This document shows positions 32,965 to 41,042 of a DNA stretch of 64,000 bases, one piece after another. Every line of letters begins with the position of its first letter. Positions within the stretch are counted from its first letter, which is position 1. The translations under genes were made by a program, and so were the position numbers. The stretch spans positions 4,526,001-4,590,000 of the forward strand of contig NZ_CP049257.1 of NCBI RefSeq assembly GCF_011046535.1. The letters are read 5' to 3'. The DNA comes from Nocardioides anomalus. GTDB lineage: Bacteria > Actinomycetota > Actinomycetes > Propionibacteriales > Nocardioidaceae. The notes beneath the pieces are model-generated. The model had not been told where the DNA came from. It searched no databases and saw nothing but the letters and a program-made list of their open reading frames with translations.

Positions 32965-34157
32965 CCGCGCTGGAGACGGCGTACGAGCCGGCGCTCGCGA
33001 CCGTGACCCTCGACGTGGTCATCCCGGTGCACAACGAGGAGGCCGACCTCGAGGCGTCGGTGGAGCGGGTCCGCGCGCAGCTCGCCCGGCTGCCGTGGAG
33101 CGCCCGGGTGACCATCGCCGACAACGCCAGCACCGACGGCACGGCCGTCCTGGCCCGGCGCCTGGCGCACCGCCACGACGACGTCCGCGTCGTCCACCTG
33201 GCCGAGAAGGGCCGCGGCCGCGCGCTGAAGAAGGTGTGGACCGAGTCCGACGCCGAGGTCCTGGTCTACATGGACGTCGACCTCTCGACCGACCTCAAGG
33301 CCCTGCTGCCGCTGGTCGCTCCGTTGCTCAGCGGGCACTCCGACCTGGCCATCGGCAGTCGGCTGCGCCACGACGCCCGGGTCGTGCGGGGGCCGAAGCG
33401 CGAGGTGATCAGCCGCGGCTACAACCTGCTGGTCCGCGGCACGCTGCGCACCCGCTTCTCCGACGCGCAGTGCGGCTTCAAGGCCATCCGGCGCGACGTG
33501 GCCCGTGCCGTGCTGCCGCTGGTCGAGGACGACGCGTGGTTCTTCGACACCGAGCTGCTGGTCCTGGCCGAGCGCGCCGGGCTGCGCATCCACGAGGTGC
33601 CGGTGGACTGGGTCGACGACCCGGACAGCCGGGTCGACCTCGCGCGGACGGCGTACGACGACGTGCGCGGGATCCTCCGGCTCGGGCGCAGCCTGCTCAC
33701 CGGCCGGCTGCCGCTGGCCGAGGTCTCCGAGCGGCTCGGCCGGGCGTCGGCCGACGCCGGGGCGGGCCGGCTCGGCCTGCAGGTCGCGCTGTTCGCGCTG
33801 GTCGGCGTGGCCTCGACGGTGGCCTACGCCGCGCTGTTCCTGCTCTTGCGCGGCTGGACCGGCGCGCAGAGCGCCAACCTGCTGGCGCTGCTGCTCACCG
33901 CGGTCGGCAACACCGCGGCCAACCGCCGGCTCACCTTCGGCGTCCGCGGGCGGCGCCACGCCCTGCGCCACCAGGTGCAGGGGCTGCTGGTCTTCGGCGT
34001 CGGCCTGGCCGTGACGAGCACGGCCATCGCCGCGCTGCACGCCACCGGGACGACGCACCGCGCCGTCGAGGTGGTCGTGCTGACCGCGGCCAACCTGGCC
34101 GTGACCGTCATGCGGTTCGTGACGATGCGGACCTGGATGTTCGCGCGGCGGCGCTGA
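32961..34157 (+). CDS. Bifunctional GT2 polyprenyl-phosphate glycosyltransferase / GtrA flippase
   Basis: 398 aa from GTG overlapping the previous stop by 4 nt. Residues ~15-240 are a DPM1-like GT2 domain: VIPVHNEEADLEASVERV, IADNASTDG, the DVDLSTD metal site, CGFKAIRRDVARAVLPLV and FDTELLVLAERAGLRIHEVPV. Residues ~265-395 are a four-helix GtrA domain (FALVGVASTVAYAALFLLL, NTAANRRLTFGVRGR). The fusion makes polyprenyl-phosphate hexose in the cytosol and likely helps move it across the membrane for the GT39 partner. Confidence 0.9.
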   Translation: MTALETAYEPALATVTLDVVIPVHNEEADLEASVERVRAQLARLPWSARVTIADNASTDGTAVLARRLAHRHDDVRVVHLAEKGRGRALKKVWTESDAEVLVYMDVDLSTDLKALLPLVAPLLSGHSDLAIGSRLRHDARVVRGPKREVISRGYNLLVRGTLRTRFSDAQCGFKAIRRDVARAVLPLVEDDAWFFDTELLVLAERAGLRIHEVPVDWVDDPDSRVDLARTAYDDVRGILRLGRSLLTGRLPLAEVSERLGRASADAGAGRLGLQVALFALVGVASTVAYAALFLLLRGWTGAQSANLLALLLTAVGNTAANRRLTFGVRGRRHALRHQVQGLLVFGVGLAVTSTAIAALHATGTTHRAVEVVVLTAANLAVTVMRFVTMRTWMFARRR

Positions 34158-34473
34158 CGGGCAGGACGAGGAGCTCGCACACCTCGTGCGCGACCTCGCG
34201 GTCGGGGTGGCGGCGCTCGAAGCGCAGCGGCGTCCCGTCGCTCTCGTGGCCGAAGACCAGGAACTGGAACTCCGCGCCGTGCGCCGCCAGCGGCAGCACG
34301 TGGCCGGGCAGCCCGGTCACCTGCCACCGGCTCGCGCCGAGCGGCGTGCGGAACCGGACCGCGAGCTGGCTGCCCGCGCCGAGCTCGACGATGGTGCCGG
34401 GGCAGGGGTCGGTGAGGACGACGTACCGGTCGTCGGTGCAGCTGGGGAGGGGGAAGCTGGTCGTGACGGTCAT
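34108..34473 (-). CDS. Small beta-rich protein, possibly chagasin-like (I42) protease inhibitor
   Basis: 121 aa, no signal peptide. After a short tail the sequence is all beta: TIVELGAGSQLAVRFRTPLG, HGAEFQFLVFG, TPLRFERRHPDRE, HEVCELLVLPV. Strand order and the RxP-like turn recall chagasin-type inhibitors (loops NPTTG, GxG, RPW), but those loops are not conserved here, so the family call is weak. It lies just after the TPR-CHAT protease gene, in the same direction, and has its own copy of the promoter-like element CCGGACGGTGTATC at 34532. It overlaps the GtrA gene end by 50 bp. Membership in the protease cluster is inferred from the shared element. Confidence 0.6.
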   Translation of the reverse strand: MTVTTSFPLPSCTDDRYVVLTDPCPGTIVELGAGSQLAVRFRTPLGASRWQVTGLPGHVLPLAAHGAEFQFLVFGHESDGTPLRFERRHPDREVAHEVCELLVLPVSAAARTSRSASSRTA

Positions 34474-34531
34474 GCCGCGCTCCTGGGTCGAGGGGGTGGT
34501 CTGCGGTTCAGGAGGTCGTCCGTCGTGCGCA

Positions 34532-34545
34532 GATACACCGTCCGG
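34532..34545 (-). promoter_or_regulatory. Shared promoter-like element, copy A
   Basis: CCGGACGGTGTATC (minus strand), 59 nt before the ATG at 34473. Identical over all 14 bases to the copy at 51436-51449, with its GTGTATC core also before the sigma gene at 39825. TGTATC could serve as -10; no common -35 is evident by eye. Confidence 0.55.
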
Positions 34546-34599
34546 GAGGATCCAGGACGAGGGTGCCGGGGAGGTCTTTCGGAAACCTTTCAGCCCGGG

Positions 34600-37017
34600 T
34601 CAGCCGAAGCACACGAACGGTGCCGGCGCGTCGGCGCCGACCGCCCCGACGGTCCCCGCCAGGGCCAGGGCCGGGTCCGTGCCGGTGGCCAGGGCCGCGT
34701 GCACACGCACCAGCGCGTCGTGCGCGGCGTCGTCGTTGACCGCGGCCGGGCTGGCCACGACCCGCCGCGCGCCGGCGTGCAGCCAGGCCGCGGTGAGCCC
34801 GATCAGCTCCTCGCCCCAGCGCACCGAGGAGCGGCCCACCTCGCAGGCCGAGAGCAGCACCACGTCCGGTACGCCGGGCAGCTGGTCCACGTCGTAGCCG
34901 AACCACGGGCCGTCCACCAGCTCGAGCCCGGAGAAGAGCGGGTTCTCGGCGGTGTGCCGTCCGTGAGCGGCCACGTGCAGCACGTCGACGCGGGCGGCCA
35001 GCGCCGAGACCGCGTCGGCCGTGGCCGCGTCGCCGGCCAGGACCTCGGCGTCCGACCAGGCCGCGGCCGCCGCGTGCACCTCGGCCTCGGCCCGCGGGAC
35101 CCGCGGCCCGGCGACCAGACCGGCCGCGCCCAGCCGCAGCGGCTCCGCCGACCGGGCCAGCCACGAGGTGGCGCTCTGGGCGACGGTCACCGGGCGGCCG
35201 ACCAGGCCGGGCAGCAGCGTCCACGGCACCCCGGCGAGCACCCCCGACGGCGTGAGCACGACCGGCCGGTCGCCCACCGCGTCGGCGAGCGGCGCCACCA
35301 GCAGGGCCGCGGCCCGGTCCAGCCGGGCGGCCAGCGCCCCGCGCACCGAGCCGGCCAGCGCGGCCGGCAGCGCGGCCGCGGCCATGTCCAGGTCGGGCAG
35401 CAGCCCGCTCAGCACCGCGTCGAGCGCCGCGCGCGAGCCGAGCTCGCACCGGGTCGTGCCGTCCGCGGTGACGACCAGGGCGACCACCGAGGTGGCCGTG
35501 ACGACGTACGCCACCAGCGCGGCCCCGCCCAGCGACGCCTGGAGCGCCGGCAGCTCGACCGGGTCCGCGACCTCACCCGACCCGCGCCGCTGCCAGGCCT
35601 GCTCGCGCACCCGGCGCCGCAGCACGGCCTCGCGCTCCGGCGCCGGCCCGGACCTGAGCTCGGCCAGGTCCGCCGCGGTCTGCGGGTCCTGCGGGGCGCG
35701 CACCGGCTGGACCCGGGTGGCCAGCATCCGCGCGCGCTCGGACCACTCGAAGAGCACGGTGTCGGCCGGCGACCGGACGGCCAGGGCCAGCCCGCGCACC
35801 GCCAGCCGCACACCGTGGCCGACCACGTTGGTCTGCAGGTCGAGGGAGCCGAACGAGCTCTGCCACGCGTGCAGGTCGTCGAGGCCGGCGCGGACGTGGC
35901 CGAAGGCGTCGGCCGGCCGGCGGGCCAGGACGGCGCCCACCTCGCGCGCCTGCAGCCGGACCGAGAGCGGCGCGGGGGCCGCGGTGTCGGCCCGGACCAG
36001 CAGGCGGCGGGCACCGTCGCGGTCCCCGCCCTCGGCGCGCGAGCGGGCCACGGCGAGCCGCACGGCCGCGGCGTCCCAGCGCAGGCCGTCGGCGCTGAGC
36101 GCCTCGGCCACCCGGACGCCCTCCTCCAGGACCGCCGACGTCGCGGTCGGCGCCGCGGCCAGCTCGCCCTGGACCCGCACGGCGTCGGCCCGGCGCTGCC
36201 AGGAGGCCAGCTCGGCGCGCTCGAACCGGCGCGCGGCCCGCCGGGCCACCACGGCCGCCCCGCGGGCGTCGGAGAGCAGCAGCGAGCGGGCGAGGGTCAG
36301 CTCGGCCTCGCCGCGGCGCCGGGCCAGCCGCGCCGCGCCGTAGGCCCGGGCGGCCCGGTCGAGTGCGTCGCGTCCCTCCTCGGTGAGTCCGGCCGCCATC
36401 AGCACCTCGGCGCGGTCCGCGTCGCAGACGGCGGCCGTGACCACGCTGGTCGCGGCCAGCACGTCGCGGGCCGCGGCCATCGCGCCCAGCGCGCCGGCCA
36501 GGTCGCCGGCCAGGAAGCGCGCGTAGCCGAGGTTGTGCTCGGCCATCGCCGCCTCGTGCGGCAGGCCGGCCTCGCGCAGCAGCACCACGGTCTGCGCGAA
36601 GTCCGCGCTCGCCGCGGCCGCGTCACCGAGCTCGAGGTGCGCGGTGCCCCGGTTGCCGTGGGCGCGGCCCAGCAGCACGGGGAAGTCGCCCAGCACCGCG
36701 ATCGCCGCGTCGAGCTCGCGGACGGCCTCGGCCATCCGGCCCGACAGCATGACCAGCAGCGCGTGCTGGCTGAGCAGCGAGCCCCGGGTCTCGGCCGTCA
36801 GCCCGTCACGCGCGAGCGCGGACCGGCACAGCCGCTCGGCCGCCTCGCGGTCGCCGGTCTCCGCGACGACGTAGGCCAGGCTGGCCTCGACCGCCCCGGT
36901 GGTCGCCTCGTCCGCGGCCCGCTCCAGCGCCCGCTCGAGCAGGGCGCGGGCGGCACGGACCCGGCCGCCGTTGATGGCGGCCACCCCACGGGCGTGGAGG
37001 TCCTGGGCGGAGAGCAC
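34600..37017 (-). CDS. TPR-CHAT domain (caspase-like) protease
   Basis: 805 aa from GTG. Residues ~1-420 are helical TPR-like repeats (RAHGNRGTAHLELGDAAAASADF, AMAEHNLGYARFLAGDLAGAL). The C-terminal CHAT domain carries the clan-CD dyad: H685 in VLHVAAHGRHTAENPLF and C725 in VVLLSACEVGRSS, followed by GEELIGLTAAWLHAGARRVVAS. No signal or membrane segment, so it is cytosolic. CHAT proteases elsewhere are effectors of defence and cell-death systems activated by a partner. It is the last gene of the operon sigma - 162-aa protein - subtilisin - CHAT, 26 bp after the subtilisin. Substrate unknown; activation by the adjacent serine protease is my inference. Confidence 0.9.
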   Translation of the reverse strand: MLSAQDLHARGVAAINGGRVRAARALLERALERAADEATTGAVEASLAYVVAETGDREAAERLCRSALARDGLTAETRGSLLSQHALLVMLSGRMAEAVRELDAAIAVLGDFPVLLGRAHGNRGTAHLELGDAAAASADFAQTVVLLREAGLPHEAAMAEHNLGYARFLAGDLAGALGAMAAARDVLAATSVVTAAVCDADRAEVLMAAGLTEEGRDALDRAARAYGAARLARRRGEAELTLARSLLLSDARGAAVVARRAARRFERAELASWQRRADAVRVQGELAAAPTATSAVLEEGVRVAEALSADGLRWDAAAVRLAVARSRAEGGDRDGARRLLVRADTAAPAPLSVRLQAREVGAVLARRPADAFGHVRAGLDDLHAWQSSFGSLDLQTNVVGHGVRLAVRGLALAVRSPADTVLFEWSERARMLATRVQPVRAPQDPQTAADLAELRSGPAPEREAVLRRRVREQAWQRRGSGEVADPVELPALQASLGGAALVAYVVTATSVVALVVTADGTTRCELGSRAALDAVLSGLLPDLDMAAAALPAALAGSVRGALAARLDRAAALLVAPLADAVGDRPVVLTPSGVLAGVPWTLLPGLVGRPVTVAQSATSWLARSAEPLRLGAAGLVAGPRVPRAEAEVHAAAAAWSDAEVLAGDAATADAVSALAARVDVLHVAAHGRHTAENPLFSGLELVDGPWFGYDVDQLPGVPDVVLLSACEVGRSSVRWGEELIGLTAAWLHAGARRVVASPAAVNDDAAHDALVRVHAALATGTDPALALAGTVGAVGADAPAPFVCFG

Positions 37018-37043
37018 CCGCCCATCCTGGCCCAGCGCGCGCC

Positions 37044-38672
37044 CTACTGCTCCGGTTGCGCCTGCAGCGACTGCACGACGTCCCAGGCCCGCGCGGTGGC
37101 GACCGCCTGGTCGTCGCCCTCCTGGACGATCCGCGCGGCCAGCATCGAGGCGACCCGGCCCGCGATGACCGGCGCGGAGAACGACGTGCCGCTCCACACC
37201 GCGAACCCGCCACGGTAGTCGTCGGGGTCGATGGTCTCGCGCTTGCGCCCGTCCTTCTCCCACCGGGCCACCGGCTCGAGCCCGCCCTGGAACCCGACCG
37301 GCAGCGTGCTCAGCACCGAGGCCCCCCGGGTGTAGCAGGTGACCCACGGGCCGGTGTTGCTGAAGAGCGCGTCGGTGCAGTCGTTGGGGTTCTTGGCGCC
37401 GACCGAGACGATCGGCGGCACGTCGGGGTCCAGGGTGACCGGCGGCGCACCGGTGGTCCAGGGCGCGAACGCGGCCGGGAACGACGGACGGCTGGTGCCG
37501 TCGTTGCCGGCCGAGCAGACGACCACGCAGCCGGTGGCGGCGATCTCGGCGAGCAGGTCGTACATGGTCGGGTCGAAGTGCGCGTCGTCCGGGGTCTCGT
37601 GGTAGTAGCCCATGGACAGGTTCAGCACGTCGATGACCGGTCCCTTGCCCGGGTCCTGGCGCCCCAGCCGGGCCAGGTCGCGCAGCCGCTCGAGCGCGGT
37701 GACGAGGTCGGACTCCACGATCGGACCGTCGGACGGCACGATGCGGATGGCCAGGATGTCGGCGTCCGGGCACTGCTGGTGCACGAGCCCGGCGATGAAG
37801 GTGCCGTGCCCGGACATCGGGTCGATGACGCCGTCCAGCGGCCCGACCTGGTCGGGCTTGACCTCGGGATCGTCCGCGGGGGTGTCGTGGCCGATGGCCA
37901 GGCCCTGCACCGTCGCGCCGTGCTGCACGAAGCCCAGCCACTCGTGCTCGCCGCAGCCGGTGTCGAGGACCGCGACGAGCGGCCGGCGCCCGGCGTACTG
38001 CTCCTGGCGCGGCGGCGGCTGGCCGACGTAGGCCACCGGCTGGCGGCCGCCGGAGCCGGGCGCGGCGTAGGTGGAGATGGGCGAGTCGTCGCCACCGCCG
38101 GCCGGGTTGCTCCAGTGGAACGGGTTGGACCAGTGGAACGGGTTCGACCAGTGGAACGGGTTGGACCAGTGGAAGGGGTCGGACTCGATCGGGTGGAGGT
38201 CGAGGAGGTGGTCCAGGGACACCCCGCGCAGCTCGTCGCGGGCGGCCTCGCGCGCCCGGGGGTCCTCGAGGGCCTCGGCGTCGGCGCGGGCCTGCTGGAT
38301 CAGGACCCAGGCGTTCGGCGGCCGGGTCGCCTGCGGGGCCTGGGCGCGCAGCGGGAGCGGGACCAGCCGCCGACGGGCCCTCTCCTTGCCCTCGACCGGA
38401 CGGGTGTCGACCAACCAGTCGAGGTTGCGCGCGGTCTGGTCGAGCCGCGCGGCGCGCTCGCGCCCCCGTCCGTCGTCGTCGCGGACCAGGACCCGGTCGG
38501 CGACGTACGCCGTGGGCAGGCCGCGAGGGGTGTCCGCGGGGCTCCCGTCGGGCAGCGTGCCGAGCACGCCCGGGTCGACGATCGCCACGGGGAACGGCGG
38601 TCCGGCCCACCGGCGCCAGTCATCGGGGTCGGGACCGGGGGCCGGCGGGCGCCGGCGCGAGGCGGGGTGCAT
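37044..38672 (-). CDS. Cytosolic S8 (subtilisin-like) serine protease with NPFHWS repeats
   Basis: 542 aa with GAGGAG ~7 nt before ATG. The triad is D237 (VAVLDTGCGEHEW), H289 (DPMSGHGTFIAGLVH) and S497 (WSGTSFSAPVIAG), with oxyanion N390 in CSAGND. The 200-residue N-terminal extension is not a signal peptide; it is charged, contains PVAIVDPGVLGTL, and ends in four tandem NPFHWS hexapeptides (165-190) just before the catalytic domain. The extension could be an inhibitory prodomain and the aromatic repeat a hinge or docking strip (inference). It is encoded between the 162-aa protein and TPR-CHAT genes. Confidence 0.92.
   Translation of the reverse strand: MHPASRRRPPAPGPDPDDWRRWAGPPFPVAIVDPGVLGTLPDGSPADTPRGLPTAYVADRVLVRDDDGRGRERAARLDQTARNLDWLVDTRPVEGKERARRRLVPLPLRAQAPQATRPPNAWVLIQQARADAEALEDPRAREAARDELRGVSLDHLLDLHPIESDPFHWSNPFHWSNPFHWSNPFHWSNPAGGGDDSPISTYAAPGSGGRQPVAYVGQPPPRQEQYAGRRPLVAVLDTGCGEHEWLGFVQHGATVQGLAIGHDTPADDPEVKPDQVGPLDGVIDPMSGHGTFIAGLVHQQCPDADILAIRIVPSDGPIVESDLVTALERLRDLARLGRQDPGKGPVIDVLNLSMGYYHETPDDAHFDPTMYDLLAEIAATGCVVVCSAGNDGTSRPSFPAAFAPWTTGAPPVTLDPDVPPIVSVGAKNPNDCTDALFSNTGPWVTCYTRGASVLSTLPVGFQGGLEPVARWEKDGRKRETIDPDDYRGGFAVWSGTSFSAPVIAGRVASMLAARIVQEGDDQAVATARAWDVVQSLQAQPEQ
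38103..38180 (-). repeat. 18-bp tandem repeat encoding NPFHWS (x4)
   Basis: Four in-frame 18-bp units encode DPFHWS-NPFHWS-NPFHWS-NPFHWS-NP. Units differ at one to three bases (for example AACCCG and GACCAG edge variants on the plus strand), so the repeat is old enough to vary but the peptide is kept. Copy number could change by slippage without a frameshift. Confidence 0.9.
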
Positions 38673-38684
38673 GGGGGTGCTCCT

Positions 38685-39173
38685 CTAGATCTCGAAGGCG
38701 GGGGTCTGGAACGGGGTGCTGCCGTCGTTGGGCTCCAGGCGCAGCCGGAGCATCCCGGCGGTGAGCGCGGCGAGCTCGAAGCGGCCGGTGGCGTCGACCT
38801 CGATCGTGGCCACGTCGTGCCAGGTGGTGTCGGTGTCGCGCTGGACCGTGACGGCCACCGGGCTGGGCGGGACGACCCAGCCGTCGATGCGCGCGGCCGT
38901 GCCGTCGGCGGAGATCCGCAGCAGCAGGTCGACGCCGTCGCGGGCGAAGCGCAGGGTGTAGGCCGCCGCGCCGCTCCCGCGCGTGCCGGCCAGCTCCTCG
39001 GTGCGCTCGACGAGCAGCATCAGCTCGAGGTCGAGCCCGACGTCGAAGCGGTCCGAGGCGGCCAGCGCGGCCGCGGCCTGGACCCGGGCGACCAGGCCGT
39101 CCGGGACCGGGTCGGTCCCCTCCCAGAAGGCGCGTACGCCGGCCAGGAGCTCGTCGTCGGTGCGCTCAGCCAT
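38685..39173 (-). CDS. 162-aa protein, putative soluble anti-sigma/beta-domain protein
   Basis: 162 aa. The N-terminal ~55 residues are helical (TDDELLAGVRAFWEGTDPVPDGLVARVQAAAAL), similar in style to the sigma-binding part of soluble anti-sigma factors. The C-terminal ~100 residues form a beta domain (WVVPPSPVAVTVQRDTDTTW, GRFELAALTAGMLRLRLEP) like carboxypeptidase-regulatory or transthyretin folds. It has no membrane helix and no zinc HxxxCxxC motif. Its ATG overlaps the sigma stop by 8 nt, and the protease genes follow. A regulator of the sigma factor that also senses protease state is a reasonable guess only. Confidence 0.75.
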   Translation of the reverse strand: MAERTDDELLAGVRAFWEGTDPVPDGLVARVQAAAALAASDRFDVGLDLELMLLVERTEELAGTRGSGAAAYTLRFARDGVDLLLRISADGTAARIDGWVVPPSPVAVTVQRDTDTTWHDVATIEVDATGRFELAALTAGMLRLRLEPNDGSTPFQTPAFEI

Positions 39174-39759
39174 GGTGGTCCCCGTCCTCGAGCAGCGTGC
39201 GGAGCTTCTGCAGGCACCGGCCCCGGGTGGGGCCGATGCTGCCGACCGGCATGCCGAGATCGGCCGCGATCCTGGTGTAGTCGGGGCGGTGCTCGAAGGC
39301 CACCACCCGCAGCAGCTGGCGGCAGCGCTCGGGCAGCCGGTCCACGGCGCCCCAGAGGCGCTCGTCGCCGTCGCGGCGCACGACCTCGCTCTCCGGCGAG
39401 CCCTCGTCGGGGAGCCGTCGGGCGAGCTCGTCGTCCTCGACCGGGAGCGCACGCCCGCTGGCCCGCGCCACCTTCCACGCCTCGCGGCGCGCGGTCGTGG
39501 TCAGCCACCCACCGACCGCGGCGGGGTCCTGCACCGACGCGCGCGAGCGCACCAGGGCGAGCCACGTGGTCTGCACGACGTCCTCGGCCACCTCGGCGCT
39601 CAGCCGGTAGGAGCGGACCACGTGCCACAGCACGGGCGTCATCACCCGGACCAGGTCGTCGAGCGCGACCGCGTCGCCGCCGGCCCAGCGCTCGAAGGAT
39701 GCGGCGGCCTGCCCCCAGACGTCTCCCGGGCGCTCGGTCGCGCGTCCGTCGATCGTCAC
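39166..39759 (-). CDS. ECF RNA polymerase sigma factor of the protease operon
   Basis: 197 aa from GTG 39759. Sigma-2 region: FERWAGGDAVALDDLVRVMTPVLWHVV, LSAEVAEDVVQTTWLALVRS and VGGWLTTTARREAWK. Sigma-4 region: LPERCRQLLRVVAFEHRPDYTRIAADLGMPVGSIGPTRGRCLQKLR (HTH). Longer in-frame readings upstream would run through the promoter-like element at 39825, so I chose the GTG downstream of it; the Shine-Dalgarno is weak. It heads the operon with the 162-aa protein, subtilisin and CHAT genes, and probably drives its own promoter plus elements A and B. Confidence 0.88.
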   Translation of the reverse strand: MTIDGRATERPGDVWGQAAASFERWAGGDAVALDDLVRVMTPVLWHVVRSYRLSAEVAEDVVQTTWLALVRSRASVQDPAAVGGWLTTTARREAWKVARASGRALPVEDDELARRLPDEGSPESEVVRRDGDERLWGAVDRLPERCRQLLRVVAFEHRPDYTRIAADLGMPVGSIGPTRGRCLQKLRTLLEDGDHHG

Positions 39760-39824
39760 GGGCGCCCCCAGGCTTCGCGTGGTGTGGCCGGTCACGACGA
39801 GGAGGAGGCGCGGGTCGGCCTCCT

Positions 39825-39831
39825 GATACAC
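39825..39831 (-). promoter_or_regulatory. Shared promoter-like element, copy C (core)
   Basis: Minus-strand ACGGCGTGTATCAG, 66 nt before the sigma start. It shares GTGTATCAG with copy B (51436) and GTGTATC with copy A (34532), but the upstream half has an extra base (GGCGTG for GGTG). Suggests autoregulation by the sigma factor. Confidence 0.5.
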
Positions 39832-39911
39832 GCCGTGGCGAACAGCTCGGTCTGGTCCAGCGTGGCAGGTTCGCGCGTCGGCCGCGAGCACCCGGCCGAT
39901 AACCTCGAGCG

Positions 39912-41042
39912 GTGACCCCCACCGTCCGGACGATCAGCCCGGAGGAGCACCTCGCCCACCTGAGCAGCCTGCGGTCGGCGAGCTTCCTGCAGACCCCGGC
40001 GTGGGGCGAGGTGAAGACCGAGTGGCGCCACGAGTCGCTCGGGTGGTTCGACGGCGACCGGCTGGTCGGGTCGGGCCTGGTCCTCTACCGCCAGCTCCCC
40101 CGGCTCAAGCGCTACCTGGCCTACCTGCCCGAGGGCCCGGACCTGGACTGGACCTCCGACCGCCTGGCCGACCAGCTCGCGCCGCTGGCCGAGCACCTGC
40201 GCGCCCAGGGGGCGTTCGGCGTCCGGATGGGACCGCCGGTGGTGACCCGCCGCTGGAGCGCGGCGCAGGTCAAGGAGGGCCTCGCCGATCCCGCCGTGCG
40301 TCGGCTCGGCGACCTGACCCCGACCGTGCGCGAGCCGGTCGGTGCCCGCGTGGTCTCCCAGCTGACCACGCTCGGCTGGCGTCCGCAGGGCAGCGACGAG
40401 GGATTCGCCGCGGGCCAGCCGCAGTACGTCTTCCAGGTCCCGCTGGCCGGCCGCAGCGAGGCCGACGTGCTGGCGGGGATGAACCAGCTGTGGCGCCGCA
40501 ACATCAAGAAGGCCGACAAGGCCGGCGTCGAGGTCACCACCAGCACCGGACGCGGCGACGACGAGGGCGACCTCAAGGCGTTCCACGACCTCTACGTGCA
40601 CACCGCCGAGCGCGACCACTTCACCCCGCGCGGGCTGGCGTACTTCCGCACCATGGCCGACGCGCTCGGCACCGAGGACCCGGACCGGTTCCGGCTGCAC
40701 CTGGCCCGTCACGAGGGAGACCTGGTCGCGGCCACCATCGCGGTCCGCGTCGGTGCCCACGCGTGGTACTCCTACGGCGCCTCCTCGACCGAGAAGCGCG
40801 ACGTCCGCGGCTCCAACGCCGTGCAGTGGGCCATGCTCCGTGAGGCGATCGCGGCCGGCGCCGACGTCTACGACCTGCGCGGGATCACCCCCACCCTCGA
40901 CCCCGAGGACAGCCACGCCGGCCTCATCCAGTTCAAGGTCGGCACCGGCGGCGAGGCGGTCGAGTACGCCGGCGAGTGGGACCTCCCGCTCAACCGGGCC
41001 CTGTACGCCGCGTTCGACCTCTACATGAAGCGCCGCGCGTGA
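39912..41042 (+). CDS. FemX-like aminoacyltransferase (FemABX/lipid II bridge ligase)
   Basis: 376 aa from GTG. Two GNAT-like subdomains are evident: SFLQTPAWGEVKTEWRHESLGWF at the start, and the second with WRRNIKKADKAGVEV, HDLYVHTAERDHFTPRGLAYFRTM and WYSYGASSTEKRDVRGSNAVQWAMLREA, then YDLRGI and FKVGTGGEAVEYAGEWDLPLN. FemX enzymes add an amino acid from tRNA to the stem peptide of lipid II. No coiled-coil tRNA arm is present. It overlaps the next gene (alanine-racemase-like) in GTGA, so the two act together in peptidoglycan bridge or stem modification (inference). Confidence 0.9.
   Translation: MTPTVRTISPEEHLAHLSSLRSASFLQTPAWGEVKTEWRHESLGWFDGDRLVGSGLVLYRQLPRLKRYLAYLPEGPDLDWTSDRLADQLAPLAEHLRAQGAFGVRMGPPVVTRRWSAAQVKEGLADPAVRRLGDLTPTVREPVGARVVSQLTTLGWRPQGSDEGFAAGQPQYVFQVPLAGRSEADVLAGMNQLWRRNIKKADKAGVEVTTSTGRGDDEGDLKAFHDLYVHTAERDHFTPRGLAYFRTMADALGTEDPDRFRLHLARHEGDLVAATIAVRVGAHAWYSYGASSTEKRDVRGSNAVQWAMLREAIAAGADVYDLRGITPTLDPEDSHAGLIQFKVGTGGEAVEYAGEWDLPLNRALYAAFDLYMKRRA

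Noticed and set aside
38103..38180. CRISPR-like short repeat
   Set aside because: Contiguous 18-bp units without spacers, inside a coding frame and encoding a regular peptide.
37056..39902. A 948-codon open frame antisense to the subtilisin, 162-aa and sigma genes
   Set aside because: Such antisense frames are a by-product of very high third-position GC; its translation is low-complexity (Arg/Gly/Ala/Val-rich) and no domain is visible, whereas the minus-strand genes have intact catalytic motifs.
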